Shown here piece by piece: positions 37,100 to 48,215 of a DNA stretch of 64,000 nt. The DNA comes from Mycteria americana (Eukaryota > Chordata > Aves > Ciconiiformes > Ciconiidae), in the NCBI RefSeq assembly GCF_035582795.1, contig NC_134366.1, positions 111,714,256-111,778,255 on the forward strand. The letters run 5' to 3'. The position numbers and the translations under genes were made by a program. How positions within the stretch are numbered: position 1 is the first letter of the stretch; every line of letters starts with the position of its first letter. The notes under the pieces were generated by a model. It made no database searches. It saw only the letters and a list, made by a program, of their open reading frames with translations, and was not told the origin of the DNA.

Positions 37100-39866
37100 G
37101 ACACACTGGCAACAGTCTCTTCCAGATATTTGGGGTGCTAATGAACACTCCCTGCAGCAGCAGTTGCCAGCCCCACTTGTGTAGGTGCTGCTGGGGCAGT
37201 GACTCTTTGGAGTGCTTTTCATGTTCTGCCCAAGTCAAATGTCTCCATTTTGGGGATGCTACCACTTGAATTTGCTTGTATTGCTGAGAACCTCAGCATG
37301 ATTTTCTTTTCACTCATGGTCACTGTGTTTAAAACTCAAACACACCTTCTGGAGGGTGTAAGCTGGGTGGTATGTTCCTGAATTAATCCTACCCTGGTGG
37401 AGGTTGTCTCCGAGTAATTCTGTCACGTGAATTCAGGTCCTCAGAAGTATTTAGATTTCTACTGCCAGATGTTGATATTTAATAGCGGAGCTTCCTGGTT
37501 TTTTAAGTATTTGTAATGTAACAGTTTTACCCAAGAAGAGTTACGTTTGCAATGTTATCCCTTAATATCCAAGTATCTCCATTAGGAGTATGTCACACTT
37601 GCCTTCATATATGTATTCTTTCCATCCCCTGCCAACCTTCCTTTTTCTCCCCACCTCAAGATTAAGAACAGAACCATACAATGAAAGTCTAAACTATGCC
37701 TTAATCTAGAAGCTAGTAATTAAAACTGGACTTCATTTGAACTGATAAATGTGTATCCAACATCTTCAGTGAAATTTTGTTGATTTACACCTGCTGACCA
37801 AGCTAGGCTTCTGCTTCTAATTCAGTGTTCCTGTATAACTCTTCCTCTTTAGTGTCATCTCAATCTAGTTTTCAGTACATCATTTATTTACTTGTAGCTT
37901 TGCTGTATATGCTACATATACAACTTGCGTGCTAGATATAGCGAAGATGTTGACTTGGCAGTTAGCAAATTGCATGCAGCATTCAAATTCCTTTACTCTA
38001 AGAGATTGTAACTAAGTGCCCTTTTTGAACCAGGTCTACAGTAATGAATATTTTCATGGTATCTAACAATAATTAATTTGAGTCCAAAATGTGTGACCTG
38101 TCACTGCCTCTCTTACTCTCTCACAAGGATGAAAAGTTTGGTAAGACAGCATGATACATGCTCTTCTTTCCACAGCATGATATTACAAACATTCCATTTA
38201 AATAGTAAAGATGACCTACTCTGCCTCCCTAGTGTAAAAAAGAGTATTTGTCTTAAAATGTAAATTGAGCCCTATTAACAGTCCCCTGGAAAAATGCATT
38301 TAATCACAGTGTTCCACTGAAACACTAATGAAATAAAAATTAATTTAACTTTCCAATTAATTCTTTTAAGATTCCATACTCTTAGGTAGGAGAAATGGTG
38401 CTGTTTTGTCCTAATAAGGAGATGATTTCTTTTGTCAATGCCAAAGAGAATACTTAATGAGCTTCAGGAAAACATGCAAGTATCTTTATAACTAAATTAA
38501 ACTTTGCCCTAAGATGCAATGAAGAACAAGTACATACAATCCTTATATATGTCACATTATTTTTAAATACAGTTTTCAGGTGGGACCCCCATTTGGTATT
38601 TGGATATATTTACCCTAAATACTGTTATAGGAAAAAGAGCGTAGGGAAAGCTACAATGGCATGGCTCAGAGGTAAGTGCAGATGAATCAATTAATAGTTA
38701 ATGTCACCAGAACACGCCTATACAGTCTACTTTATCTGCATATTGTGCTGAGTTCCCAATAGCATCAATCATTAGGCTATAATTTATTACCACAAGAGTA
38801 ATCTGCTTTATTTCGAGACATTTTCTATTCACACATGGCAGACCAATAGACAAATGAATGCTCTGTTATTGTATTCGCATATAACTAGTTAAAGATGATA
38901 CAGGAGGAATTTTCTATTCCTCCATGAGCCAAAAGGGAAAGTTCTCCTGCAGAAGAGAAACAGGAGTGAGGCCCAGAACTGTCTTACTTGCATGAGCAGA
39001 AAGTTCCTCCAGTTCATCATCAGCTTCTGTTTGCTATCTGTAGACACTGGAGTCCTCCTATGGAGTATGCAGTCACTTGATTTTATTGAGAAATCCATCC
39101 TACAATTTACATTTCACTTCTCCGCTTTGGAGCCTTGCAGTTTTATCAGATGCTTTCATTTTGAATTAACATTTTCTACAGCTGGCATCATATGGGGAGG
39201 ATTCTTCCCCCCCCCTTTTTTTTAGGATTGAGCAAAATCTGTGCAAGGACTCCTTTTAATTCCAGTAAATATGGAAATGAATGCTGTGACTTGTATGAGT
39301 ATTCATACTTAAATTGGCATAGTTCAAAAAAGATGAAGTTAGAAACCTCAAAGTTGGCTTATTTCTAGTCTTCATTACACAAGATAAAGCAGTGCTATTA
39401 CGAATACCTAATTCCAAAATTCTGCATATGCATGTTTATGCATATATGTAGCATTTGATTTTAGGAAGATGTAAAAATATGAAATATAGTTTAGGGTATA
39501 AAAAGTGAAAGCCTAGATATTTTACATATTTGAAAAATTCACAAACTTTTGTTTGTATGAATATGAATCACAGAGGAGTATATTTTCCCATCCAAGGGAT
39601 CACTTTCAGGATTTAAAAATAGGTAGATATATCAGAATTTTGAACCATTCTTAATAATTCTTTGAATCCTTTAACATCATATTGTTCTTGAATCTAACAT
39701 AATCTTTCTTAGTATTAAATAACAGGTTTAATAATAAAGTAATTACAGAGGGACTGTTAAAATATTTACAAATAATATATAACCATATATTTGCAATTTA
39801 TTACTTCATAATAAATATCAGATAGTTTAAATTCTTTAATTTAATGTTAAATTAAATTAAATTCTT
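37100..39866. other. Intergenic DNA between two LTRs, no retroviral interior
   Basis: This stretch holds no retroviral coding remnants, so the two LTRs are not the ends of one provirus. The segment at 38690-38890 is evenly complex with ATCAATCATTA, TAATTTATTA and CCAATAGA words and could be regulatory. A C9T8 homopolymer pair lies at 39207-39223. Confidence 0.6.
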
Positions 39867-39911
39867 TAATGTAATGTAATGTAATGTAATGTAATGTAAT
39901 GTAATGTAATG
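39867..39911. repeat. (TAATG)9 pentanucleotide microsatellite
   Basis: Nine perfect TAATG units, preceded by a TTAAA/ATTAA-rich imperfect part from about 39838. A perfect array of this length is likely to vary in length between individuals. Confidence 0.95.
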
Positions 39912-40909
39912 TTGCCCATCATAACATTCTGCTGAAAACAGGTTTGCATTTGATTTTGCAATAGATCTTAATTTATTATATCAATTATTGATTATATGGT
40001 GGTTATCAGGTTTAAAAGGTCACCCTTAACTGTGATATAGAGATCTGAGTCTTCCATCTCAAACATGGGCCAGTCAATGTTGTGTGGTACCCAAATTTAG
40101 TAGCACTTTCTTACTGTAATATTAGTGATTTGGATTAGACTGATCTATCTAAAAGAGATTTTGACTTTCACACAACATGCCCATTGTGTGGAAACTAGCT
40201 GGAAGTTATTCTTTAGAAAAAATGCAAGTAGCAATTTTTAAATAAGTTTTCATTGTGTGGTAAGTTATAGAAGTTTGGTAAGGAGTAAGTTATCAATTTT
40301 AAAATTAATTTTAGCTTCTGCCATTTCAGTTTTCAATTTTCAATTAAGCACATTCCCATGGTTTATATTCCACAGTTGTCTTCAAATTCTTAGCCTGTGA
40401 GTGATGATTCAGAATATAATCTTGGGAAAGGTTTACCATGAGATTCATGTACTCGTACAGTTGTTTCTTCAAAAACTGATTATAATTTTTTCTTTTTAAT
40501 TCTTTTTTTTTTTTTTTTTTAGCATTAGTTACTTTGGCCAGAGAGTAGTAATCACAAAATTCTGACTGGATGAGTTGGAAAAGAGAAAATATTTTCAAAT
40601 ATTCCTATTTAACAGCTTTCTTCCAGATTTTGCCAATAATAAGCATGGAATTTCTTGAGCTCTTTCAGATAGCAGTATGTCTATGTTTAATTCATAAACC
40701 AACTCACCAACATGTGAATTACAAAAAAAAATCCCATATTCTTTACTAAGAAATTCGGTTAGGAATGACCCTTATTCTTGAAATGGTAAAATCAAAGGTT
40801 CCTGAAACCCTTAATTTAAGTGCCAAATATATCTCAGCCTAAAAATTGGAATCCTGGCTAGCACTTTTGCAAGTATCATTTGCTCCAGAGAGAACGGTTG
40901 GCAGTGGTT
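39912..40909. other. Intergenic DNA, nothing recognised
   Basis: AT-rich sequence with a long T run at about 40502-40521. No gene or repeat border is visible until the hAT-like element at 40918. Confidence 0.6.
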
Positions 40910-40917
40910 TTCTAGGT

Positions 40918-41226
40918 CAGTGGTCTCCAAACTTTTTTGATTGCGAACCCCTATCAGTAAAAGATTTTTAAGCATGCACTCCCAATATATGTATATTTAT
41001 TTATTTATAAATTATATACATGTACTACTGTGCTAATTTATTTTGTACATTATAAAACATACACAAAAATAGAAATTAAAAAGGATGAGCTAGAGATGAA
41101 ATAAACACTATTTTAAAAAATACTTTTGTTTATTAATGGTGCAAAAAATATTTTCTTCCCGCACCCCAATGGGTTGTATTGTGCACCCTGTGAGTGCACA
41201 ATCTCCCCACATTTTGGAGACCACTG
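40918..41226. mobile_element. Non-autonomous hAT-like DNA transposon with TIRs and 8-bp TSD
   Basis: A 309-bp element starts CAGTGGTCTCCAAA and ends TTTGGAGACCACTG, a perfect 14-bp terminal inverted repeat of the CAG...CTG form typical of hAT transposons. Weaker terminal similarity continues inward. It is flanked by TTCTAGGT (40910-40917) and TTCTAGAT (41227-41234), an 8-bp target duplication with one mismatch, as expected for hAT integration. The interior is AT-rich, has no transposase frame and carries a perfect 9-bp hairpin (41178-41202, ATTGTGCAC/GTGCACAAT). It depends on a transposase from elsewhere. The family is not named. Confidence 0.9.
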
Positions 41227-41234
41227 TTCTAGAT

Positions 41235-42481
41235 AAAGCAAAGAAAACTGAGTATAGTAGGCAACATTGCCAATTCCTGTATCATGCAACAAATACTTTT
41301 TAATTCATTCAATTTCAGAGTGAGACTAATCAAACAGGAAGGAAAAATAAGAAAAAAAAAATAAGCATCCTGTAGAGGCCTATTATCTCATTGAAATCAT
41401 GGGGTATTGTGTAAATCCAAATTGCACTTAGTAAATCCTAGGCTAATTATGAGTAACTCTGCAGATAAAAAGTATCAGATTTCTCTTCTTTCCTTGTTTA
41501 AACTGCTTTCTTCTCATATTTAAGTATTATCACCCAGACTGGCTTGTAGAAGGGAAATACACTTCAATTTCCAACAAAAATTTGTGAGGTGTTCTGACCC
41601 TGTTGTGTTCAGGAAAGCCTTTGCTGGAAGGGTGCAGACCCAGAGCCCTCCTCCACTTACAGGAGAGAGGCCTGCAAATGACCAGAAAATGGGTAATGAG
41701 AGAATAGGTTTTATTTTAAGGGACCAAAAGGTGCCATTATCCTGATATCAAACAGGGATATATATATATATTATGCCTCTCGGTAAGTGTTTCATCACAA
41801 AAAGAATGGAGTATATTTCAGTTTTTCTTGTTTCAGCTTCTAACCCAGTTGAAAGAAATATTGGATAAGTCCATATTAATAAGTAACTCAGTGCAAAAGG
41901 AGCTTATCTGAAAGGTGAAATGGTTGGTACTGAGATCTCCACACCTTCTCTGTATCTCTTCTAAGGGGTATCTATTTAACATCAGTTTTACTCTGTTCCT
42001 GTGGACTGCATGCCCTTTAGAAGTTGGAAAACAGACTCAGCTCCCGGAACACATCTCTCAGCTTAGTTTCATCCATAAGTAAAACAGCTCACACACTCAA
42101 AGACTGCTCCAATTTGCAATCCAAAATGTGGTAAGTGGGGGCAATTGGGAGATTCACTTCAAAACCATGCTCCTAATCTAAACTAAAATACGAACGTAGA
42201 TGTGCTGATCAGTTTGGTGATTCATTTTAACGTTTCCAAATGTCACACTGTGTATAGCCATATTATTCTGAGCCTGTAGTTTGGATTTGCTACATTCTAG
42301 CAACAAAAGCCATTCACAAGAGATCGTGACGAAAAGTGCATCTGCGATTACATACATCAGCACAGCATCCACACTGTTTTTAAAGAAAGTGTAGAGAAGT
42401 GAAATATCACTCTCTTATTTCTTCTTTCCCGCCCTCAGATGGGTAGATTGCTCTCCATAAATCAGGAAGCCAATGTCTCCT
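41235..42481. other. Intergenic DNA, nothing recognised
   Basis: No gene is visible. A short (AT) run lies at 41758-41772. The remainder is unremarkable unique-looking sequence up to the second LTR. Confidence 0.6.
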
Positions 42482-43070
42482 TGTCATGGTTTAGCCCCAG
42501 TCGGCAACTAAGCACCACCCAGCTGCTCACTTACCCTCCCCCCTGGTGGGATGGGGGAGAGAATCTGAAGAGCAAAAGTAAGAAAACTCATGGGTTGAGA
42601 TAAGAACAGTTTAATAATTGAAATAATAATGATAATGATAATGACAATGACAATAATAATAAAAATAATAATTTGTAATGAAAAGGAAAACAATGGGGGG
42701 GGAACAAAACCCAAGAAAACCAAGTGATGCAACCGCTCACCACCCGTTGACCGATGCCCAGCCCATCCCCGAGCAGAGGTTGCTGCTCCCCGGCCAACTC
42801 CCCCAGTTTCTATACTGAGCATGGCACCATATAGTATGGAACAGCCCTTTGGCCAGTTGGGGTCAGCTGTCCCAGCTGTGCCCCCTCCCAGCTTCTTGTG
42901 CTCCTGGCAGAGCATGGGAAGCTGAAAAGTCCTTGACCAGTGTAAACATTACTTAGCAACAACTAAAACATCAGTGTGTTACCAACATTATTCTCATCCT
43001 AAATCCAAAACACAGCGCTATACCAGCTACTAGAAAGAAAATTAACTCTATCCCAGCCAAAACCAGGACA
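42482..43070 (-). mobile_element. Solo endogenous retroviral LTR (ERVL-like, avian), copy 2
   Basis: A ~589-bp LTR begins TGTCATGGTTTAGCCCC and ends ACCAGGACA on the plus strand, with sense on the minus strand. Its outer parts align with the LTR at 36502-37099 (TTTAGCCCCAG.CGGCA, GGGATGGGGGAGA, AACTCATGGGTTGAGATAA, ACCATATAGTATGGAA, AAAATTAACTCTATCCCA), but the middle differs. On the minus strand a TATA-like CAGTATAGAAAC (about 42810-42822) and an ATTAAA polyadenylation-type signal (about 42610-42615) are visible. The flanks CTCCT/CACCT match at four of five bases, a decayed 5-bp target duplication. No internal viral genes are present. Confidence 0.88.
42612..42672. repeat. AAT/GAT trinucleotide-rich tract inside LTR copy 2
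   Basis: A run of AATAATAATGATAATG-type units, imperfect, lies in the transcribed part of the LTR near its poly(A) signal. It explains the Ile-rich run in the minus-strand frame and is absent from LTR copy 1. Confidence 0.85.
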
Positions 43071-43590
43071 CACCTCCGTTTCATAACTTTGCTGTTTCTT
43101 GCAGTTCAAGGAGTCTTTCGGCAGGAACGTGGGACTAACTTGTGGCTACTTTGAATCCTTTGAGTCTTCTATCTACACAAAGTGGAATTAATTCACTTAG
43201 TTATTAAGGGATGTAGTTAGAACAGTAGTCAATGGCAGAGCAGGAATAGGACAAGACTATCCGAAACGGCCAAGAAGAGGTAGAAATGCTGGACAGATTC
43301 TGTTCTCACAAGAAAGATTTTAATGCAGAAAGGTACAGGGGCAATTTACCTAGGATGCCGACATGTTGGGGAATTTTATCTGAGACTGAATAGTTTTCCA
43401 TTTTAACTGAGACTGAATAATAACCTCTGGTTTAAGGAGAAAATAATCCAGATATATTGTCTAATTCTATTATATGTTAGAAACAAAAGCAAGCTAATTC
43501 AATCCTGAATATTAAAGAGTTCCTTTTTCTCACTAACCATAAAACTGAAACTGTTCCCCTCCTTTATGCTCCATTGTCCCCCATTGCTTA
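43071..43590. other. Intergenic DNA with a MIR-like relic
   Basis: No gene. Between about 43200 and 43260 the order 'gtagtcaatggcagagcagg' then 'aatagga' resembles the 3' half of old amniote MIR-like SINEs. This is from memory and weak. Confidence 0.35.
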
Positions 43591-43700
43591 CAGAATCACA
43601 GAATCACGGAACAGTTGAGGTGGGAAGGGACCTCTGGAGGTCGTCTGGTCCAACATTCCTGCTCAGGCAGGGCCACCTAAAGCCAGTTGCCCGGGACTTA
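43591..43700 (-). mobile_element. CR1 3' end fragment (antisense)
   Basis: Begins with CAGAATCACAGAATCACGGA, the complement of the CR1 tail, and continues GAGGTGGGAAGGGACCTCTG, GTCTGGTCCAAC and CTGCTCAGGCAGGGCCACCT, which is the untranslated 3' end of a CR1 subfamily. Only about 110 bp remain; the rest was lost by 5' truncation. Confidence 0.93.
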
Positions 43701-46140
43701 CTTTTGCTATTTGTCGTATAAACACATAGATTAACCACAGAAGGGGGAAAGCAAGGCAGATTTTTTTTTTCTTTTCTTATGATTGAAACACCAGCATAAC
43801 ACAGTTCAGAGACAAAAGCTTTTTTCTGCTGTTAAAGAAAATCAAGTCCTTCACTAGCTCTCAATAGGAGACTGTACACTACTGTTTCTGACAAAACTGT
43901 TAGAAATAGTTTTGTATTTGTTTGTCTTTTTTTCATTTTGTAATCTCAATTTGAAAATGTTCCATAGTGCTTAAACTGGTCTCCAAATGGTTGATCTCCT
44001 TTCTGCCATGCTAACCATCCTCAGGCTGATCAGTGTCTTAGGTTAGACTAAAGATGATAGACCACAGGAAGGAAGTGTTTCATATCTTGCTGAATAAAAT
44101 ATTCTGGGTTCAAACAAACTTCCATAAAAATCAATAGAAAAACTCAGCTGTGAAAGTGAAAGAGAGAGGCTGGCAGAATGCACTATATGAAGAGATTACC
44201 ATGTAATGGATGGTTTAAAACTGCAAAGAGTAACATTGTATGTACTGAATCAAGGAACATAATTGTGTTTGGTTGTCCTGCTTATTTTTAAAAATAACAT
44301 TTCAGCTGACATCCAATAAAGAACTAATAAAAGTACATTTCTAATCTAAAAGTGTAGCTGTCATTCCATGTAATAAAATAAGGCAATGTTCCTACTCTAA
44401 GGAAAATGCAAAATTTCAAACTTCAAAAAAACTTAAACCCATTTAAAAATCAATAAGACTCTTACCAAGTAAAATCCAAAGGATTCCAAATTATATTAAG
44501 ATGTCATTTGAGACAATTGTTCACGGTCACTATTGTTTTCCATTAATTTTTTTTTTTTACATTTCATGTTTTATCAAATATGAATCCCTTCTCCCTTTTT
44601 TAGTGTACTGCCTAGTAGAAATGTAAGGGTATAATTATTGGCTAATTAAGGGTGCAAAAAATACACACTAAGTATATAAATATTTACCCATACAAAACCA
44701 GGGTAGTGAAAGGTGCGTGCTGGCTGGTGAGCTATTACCTTTTTAGAAAGAGTATTTACCAAAACTCACATAAACAGATTTTGCAACAAAATGAGACATA
44801 AAGCAAAAAAAGGTGGTGGTGAAGACTTTAGTAGCTGTATGAAGTTCAAAATTTCAAACTCTCTACAGGAGGGAGATTCACTGAGGTTAGAAAGTTATTT
44901 TGACCAGTCTCTAACTTACAAACCCTGCATGCTTGCTTATAAACACCTTTGAACAAGCTTTTAGGATCCAGCTATGTAGATCCTGAGATATCCCCTTAAG
45001 GTCTCATTAGCAGAACATGCAATGGCCACTGTGGCCATTCCTCAGCTATTTTGTGGATGTATCACTCCATAACGATGGTGACTGATTACATTTTGGCGTA
45101 TTTTAAACATACCTGGTATGTACCGCATGCTATTTGTCATTACTATCGCAATGGTGTTCTTAAAATTAAGAGTGCCAATCAAAAGAGATCTAAGATCTTT
45201 AAAGATGAAAATACCCTGTTTCAGAAAAGGAAAAATGTTGAAGCTCGCTGTTATATGATGTGACACAGCACATTTTCCCAGAACAGCAAAATCAGCTGTT
45301 TTGTGCCTACTTGTTCTATAACCTTTTTTTTTAAGTAACTATAACTTGAAACTTAGCCATATGGATGTCTGCATCATCCTGCAGAAGAAACATCTGACTG
45401 TCTATAAACACTCTAAGACTGTTTTCAACACCATCCTTTTTCAGTTACTCTACTGTTGCTTGACTAAAGCAGAGTGCACATCTGTATTATAGAAGTTTAT
45501 CCTATGGATAAATCGGGTGACTTTCAATTACTGCACAAATAAAGTTCTTTAATTTGAGGCGGGAGAGACTAGGGAAGGTCAGAGAAAGTGCTGAGAGGGT
45601 TAGAAAGCAGAGTAGGACAGTTTATTAAGATTAACAGCTGCAGATGATGTTGCTAATGGCAAGACATTACACAAAACATAGGTGAATCCTTTCATGAAGT
45701 CCTCTATCTTCTATATTTCTTATTATAAGGAGCTTACTGCAGATCCCTGTGGCTGAATCCTGTGCCCTTCTCACCCAGCAGGATTTTTAAATGCTCAGAG
45801 TCAGGCTGGCTGGGGTGATGGCTGGCTGGCTGGTTGAATGGATGAATTCTGCTAGCCAAGATCACCTCAGACTTATCCTAATGTGCATGCCGCTATTGCT
45901 GCCTGTCTGCATTCGTAAGCATCGTTGGCATATATATTCTTGATTTCAGAGTACAGAGCAGACAATCCACAGGCTGAAAAAAGCCCTGAGGTTCTTTGTT
46001 AAAACACGGCGATTTACTGAAAAAAAAACCGAGGCTTCCCTCATCATTCACCTTCTGGAATAGCAGTGCTGCTGTTCAGCGCTGTCCCAAAGGGAGTAAA
46101 GGCACCCGCCTCATTAAAAAGCTGCCCTGAAGACAACAGG
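43701..46140. other. Intergenic DNA upstream of the NETO1 CpG island
   Basis: No gene recognised. A GGCT-type simple repeat lies at about 45804-45833. From about 45740 the AT content falls towards the CpG-rich promoter region. Confidence 0.6.
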
Positions 46141-46860
46141 TCGCCCGACTACGTTTTGCTACCCACCAGGTAGTCGGCAGACCCCGCGCTGGTGGACCGG
46201 ACCCCGGTGGGCAGCCCGGCTCCGCGGGTGCGCACCGCCCCTCCGCGCCCGGCCGCGGGGACCGCCCGCAAACGGCGAGCGGCGGCGCCTGACCTGCGCT
46301 CGCCTCCCTCTTCCGCGCAAAGGTGGATCCCGGACTGTATTTTATCTGTAATTGATTTACAGCCTCCTCCCCAACACCCTCCCGACCCCCCCCGCCCCGG
46401 CTGCCCGCTTCCAGGCACACTTCTCTCGTTGCAAGCGGCGTGAGCATCAGGTGCGGGCCGGGAGGAGCGGGGGCTCCCCTGCCTCCGAGGTGCTGGCTGC
46501 GGCGTGGGGAGCCCGGGGAAGGGGCTGGGTGTGCCCCGGGGCCCCGCTCCCGCGGCTCGGCCCCGCATCCCCGCGGGGGGCGGCGGCGGCTCTCCCGCGC
46601 CGGCCCTTCCCCAGGCTCGCCGCAGCAGCGGTGCAGAGGGGCCGGGGTGCAGAGGGGCCGGGGGATCCCATTCTGCTCCCCTCGCACTTCTGTGGCACAA
46701 ATCTTCCGTTCTCCTCGGCCCTCCCCGCCGGCTCAGCGGTGCGCTTCGCCCTTCTCTATCCCCGCCGCCCTCCCCTTGCCCGGGCCGGGGGTTGCCGGGG
46801 CCGAGGCCCTGCAGGGCCGGCCCCCGGGGCCAAGAGGGGGCACTGCCCTTTCTGTCCATC
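46141..46860. promoter_or_regulatory. CpG-dense lobe 1 upstream of NETO1
   Basis: An abrupt change to very GC-rich, CpG-dense DNA starts at about 46141, about 2.1 kb upstream of the NETO1 start codon. It includes a 17-bp tandem repeat around 46630-46665 (TGCAGAGGGGCCGGGG twice) and C/G runs. Long frames on both strands (up to 248 codons) are Pro/Ala/Gly/Arg-rich and follow from the lack of AT-rich stop codons. The lobe could be a distal promoter, an alternative first exon or the start of a divergent transcript. The sequence alone does not decide. Confidence 0.75.
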
Positions 46861-47630
46861 CACTCCTCCTGCTCTCTTATTTTTCGCTGAGGTCATTTCA
46901 GCTTCTCTCGGTACTCTTAGTATTAATATGTTTTCCCTACTCTACTCTCCCCCCACGCTTCCAGCCCTGGCCACTAGCCCTCCGCAACCTCGTCAAAGGG
47001 ATGGGTGTTTGGGGTGGGATGTAGCTGGGGAGGAAGATAAGCCTGAGAAAGGGAGGGGGGAGCGAAAGGGAGAGATTTTGCTGTCGTCCCTGGGCTGATT
47101 GGAAGAGGCAATCATTGTATCTGCGGCCGGAGGATTAGCAGCTAAACTTTTATTGCTCCCTTTTGTGCGTGTGCGTGTCTGTGTGCATGCGTGCGGGGGG
47201 GTGCGTAAATGGAGAAGTCGCCTCTCCAGGGGGAAAATCTTTTCAATTTCCCTTTGGCAGGTGCAGTTCAAGGAGGATCTCATGAGCATTTTGTCTGATC
47301 CATGAACTGATTAGGGGAGGGGAAAAGATCCCTCTCCTCTTACTCTTCCTTTGCCAGTTTTGAAATCATTCTTTCCCCACCACCGCCACCCTCCCGCCCT
47401 TCCCCTCCCCTTCCCCTTCCCCTGCACTGAATGAATGGAAGAGTCTCCAGGGTTTTCTTCTGCTTCTCGCCCTGGACTGGAGAAGTGAGGAGACATCTCT
47501 CTATCCTCATCCATCTCTGTCTCGCTCCATCCATTCCCGAGAGGATTTCAGACGGTGCAATGTTTTTTCAGCCTCTTGCCGCTGCTGCCACTTGATACTA
47601 CGCTACGCGCCCAGAGAGGGTTTTGCAAAA

Positions 47631-47666
47631 ATGGATTTGTCCGATTTTAAAGGATTTCTGCTCTAA
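47631..47666 (+). other. Upstream ORF 1 in probable NETO1 leader
   Basis: ATG at 47631 lies in a favourable context (AAAAATGG, A at -3 and G at +4) and opens an 11-codon frame, MDLSDFKGFLL, ending at TAA 47664-47666. If the transcript starts upstream, this short frame should be translated and lower initiation at the main start. Confidence 0.4.
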
Positions 47667-47793
47667 TAAGGATCGCGTTGCACACAAATATGACTAAATC
47701 CCCTATTTGGTAAATCTTTCTTCCCCGACCCCTCCTCTTTGGGCTCCCTCCCGCCCGCCCCCACCCCTTCAGAGGAGCAAGCACAGGGAGCTG

Positions 47794-47919
47794 ATGACGG
47801 ACCCATTAATCCCTTCTTCAATGCATCAAAAGAAGCCGAGGGGCTGGAAGTCGCTGGGCTCGGAGTCCTGCAGGAAATGCTTCGATCTGCTTTTGGTTTT
47901 GTATGAAACTGGTGACTAG
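47794..47919 (+). other. Upstream ORF 2 (41 codons) in probable NETO1 leader
   Basis: ATG at 47794 opens a 41-codon frame that ends at TAG 47917-47919. It has a second in-frame ATG at 47821 and a C-terminus rich in Leu and Cys (SCRKCFDLLLVLYETGD). The G at -3... context is moderate. There is no known domain. Whether it is translated depends on the real transcription start. Confidence 0.35.
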
Positions 47920-48034
47920 GGGCTCGGCTCGCCCCGCCGCCGCCGCCCGCCGGCACCTGGATGCGCGGGCCGCCGCCGCCGCCGCCGCCGCCGCCTTGCC
48001 CGCCGCTGCGATGCAACGCTTATGGTGGTGCTGA
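47903..48034 (+). other. Upstream ORF 3, reads the GCC tract as polyalanine
   Basis: ATG at 47903 opens a 43-codon frame to TGA 48032-48034. It overlaps upstream ORF 2 at its start and passes through the (GCC)9 tract in the GCC phase, giving nine consecutive Ala codons. No similarity is recognised. It is listed because the tract lies within an ATG-initiated frame. Confidence 0.35.
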
Positions 48035-48071
48035 TGATAGCTCGGGTGTGATGGGGTTGAGCCGGCGGTGA
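47961..48071 (+). other. Upstream ORF 4, reads the GCC tract as polyproline
   Basis: ATG at 47961 opens a 36-codon frame to TGA 48069-48071. Directly after MRG it reads the repeat in the CCG/CCT phase, giving about nine consecutive Pro codons. Consecutive prolines are known to slow ribosomes and need eIF5A, so translation of this frame could stall scanning ribosomes. This is an inference; no expression evidence is available. Confidence 0.35.
47969..47995 (+). repeat. (GCC)9 trinucleotide tract in probable NETO1 5' leader
   Basis: Nine perfect GCC units lie 264 bp upstream of the start codon. GC-rich triplet tracts in 5' leaders of neural genes can be length-variable and can form stable structure in RNA. 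Confidence 0.92.
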
Positions 48072-48215
48072 TTATTTGAAGGCGGAGAGGGAGAGCGAGT
48101 GAGAGGAAGGGCTGCTCCGCTCTGCTGTGTGTGGGCTTCGGGATTTTTTTTTTTTCTTCTTCTTCTTTTCCTACTTCCATCCTCTCCCCGCCACTGGAAG
48201 TCCTCCCGTATCTAA

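Noticed and set aside
37100..42481. Possible provirus interior between the two LTRs
   Set aside because: No gag, pol or env similarity is visible, the two LTRs differ in the middle, and a separate hAT element and microsatellite occupy the interval. Two independent solo LTRs fit better.
46149..47098. Long open frames on both strands in the CpG-rich lobe (up to 248 codons)
   Set aside because: They overlap on opposite strands, are Pro/Ala/Gly/Arg-rich and reflect the scarcity of stop codons in GC-rich DNA. No domain or splice context supports them.
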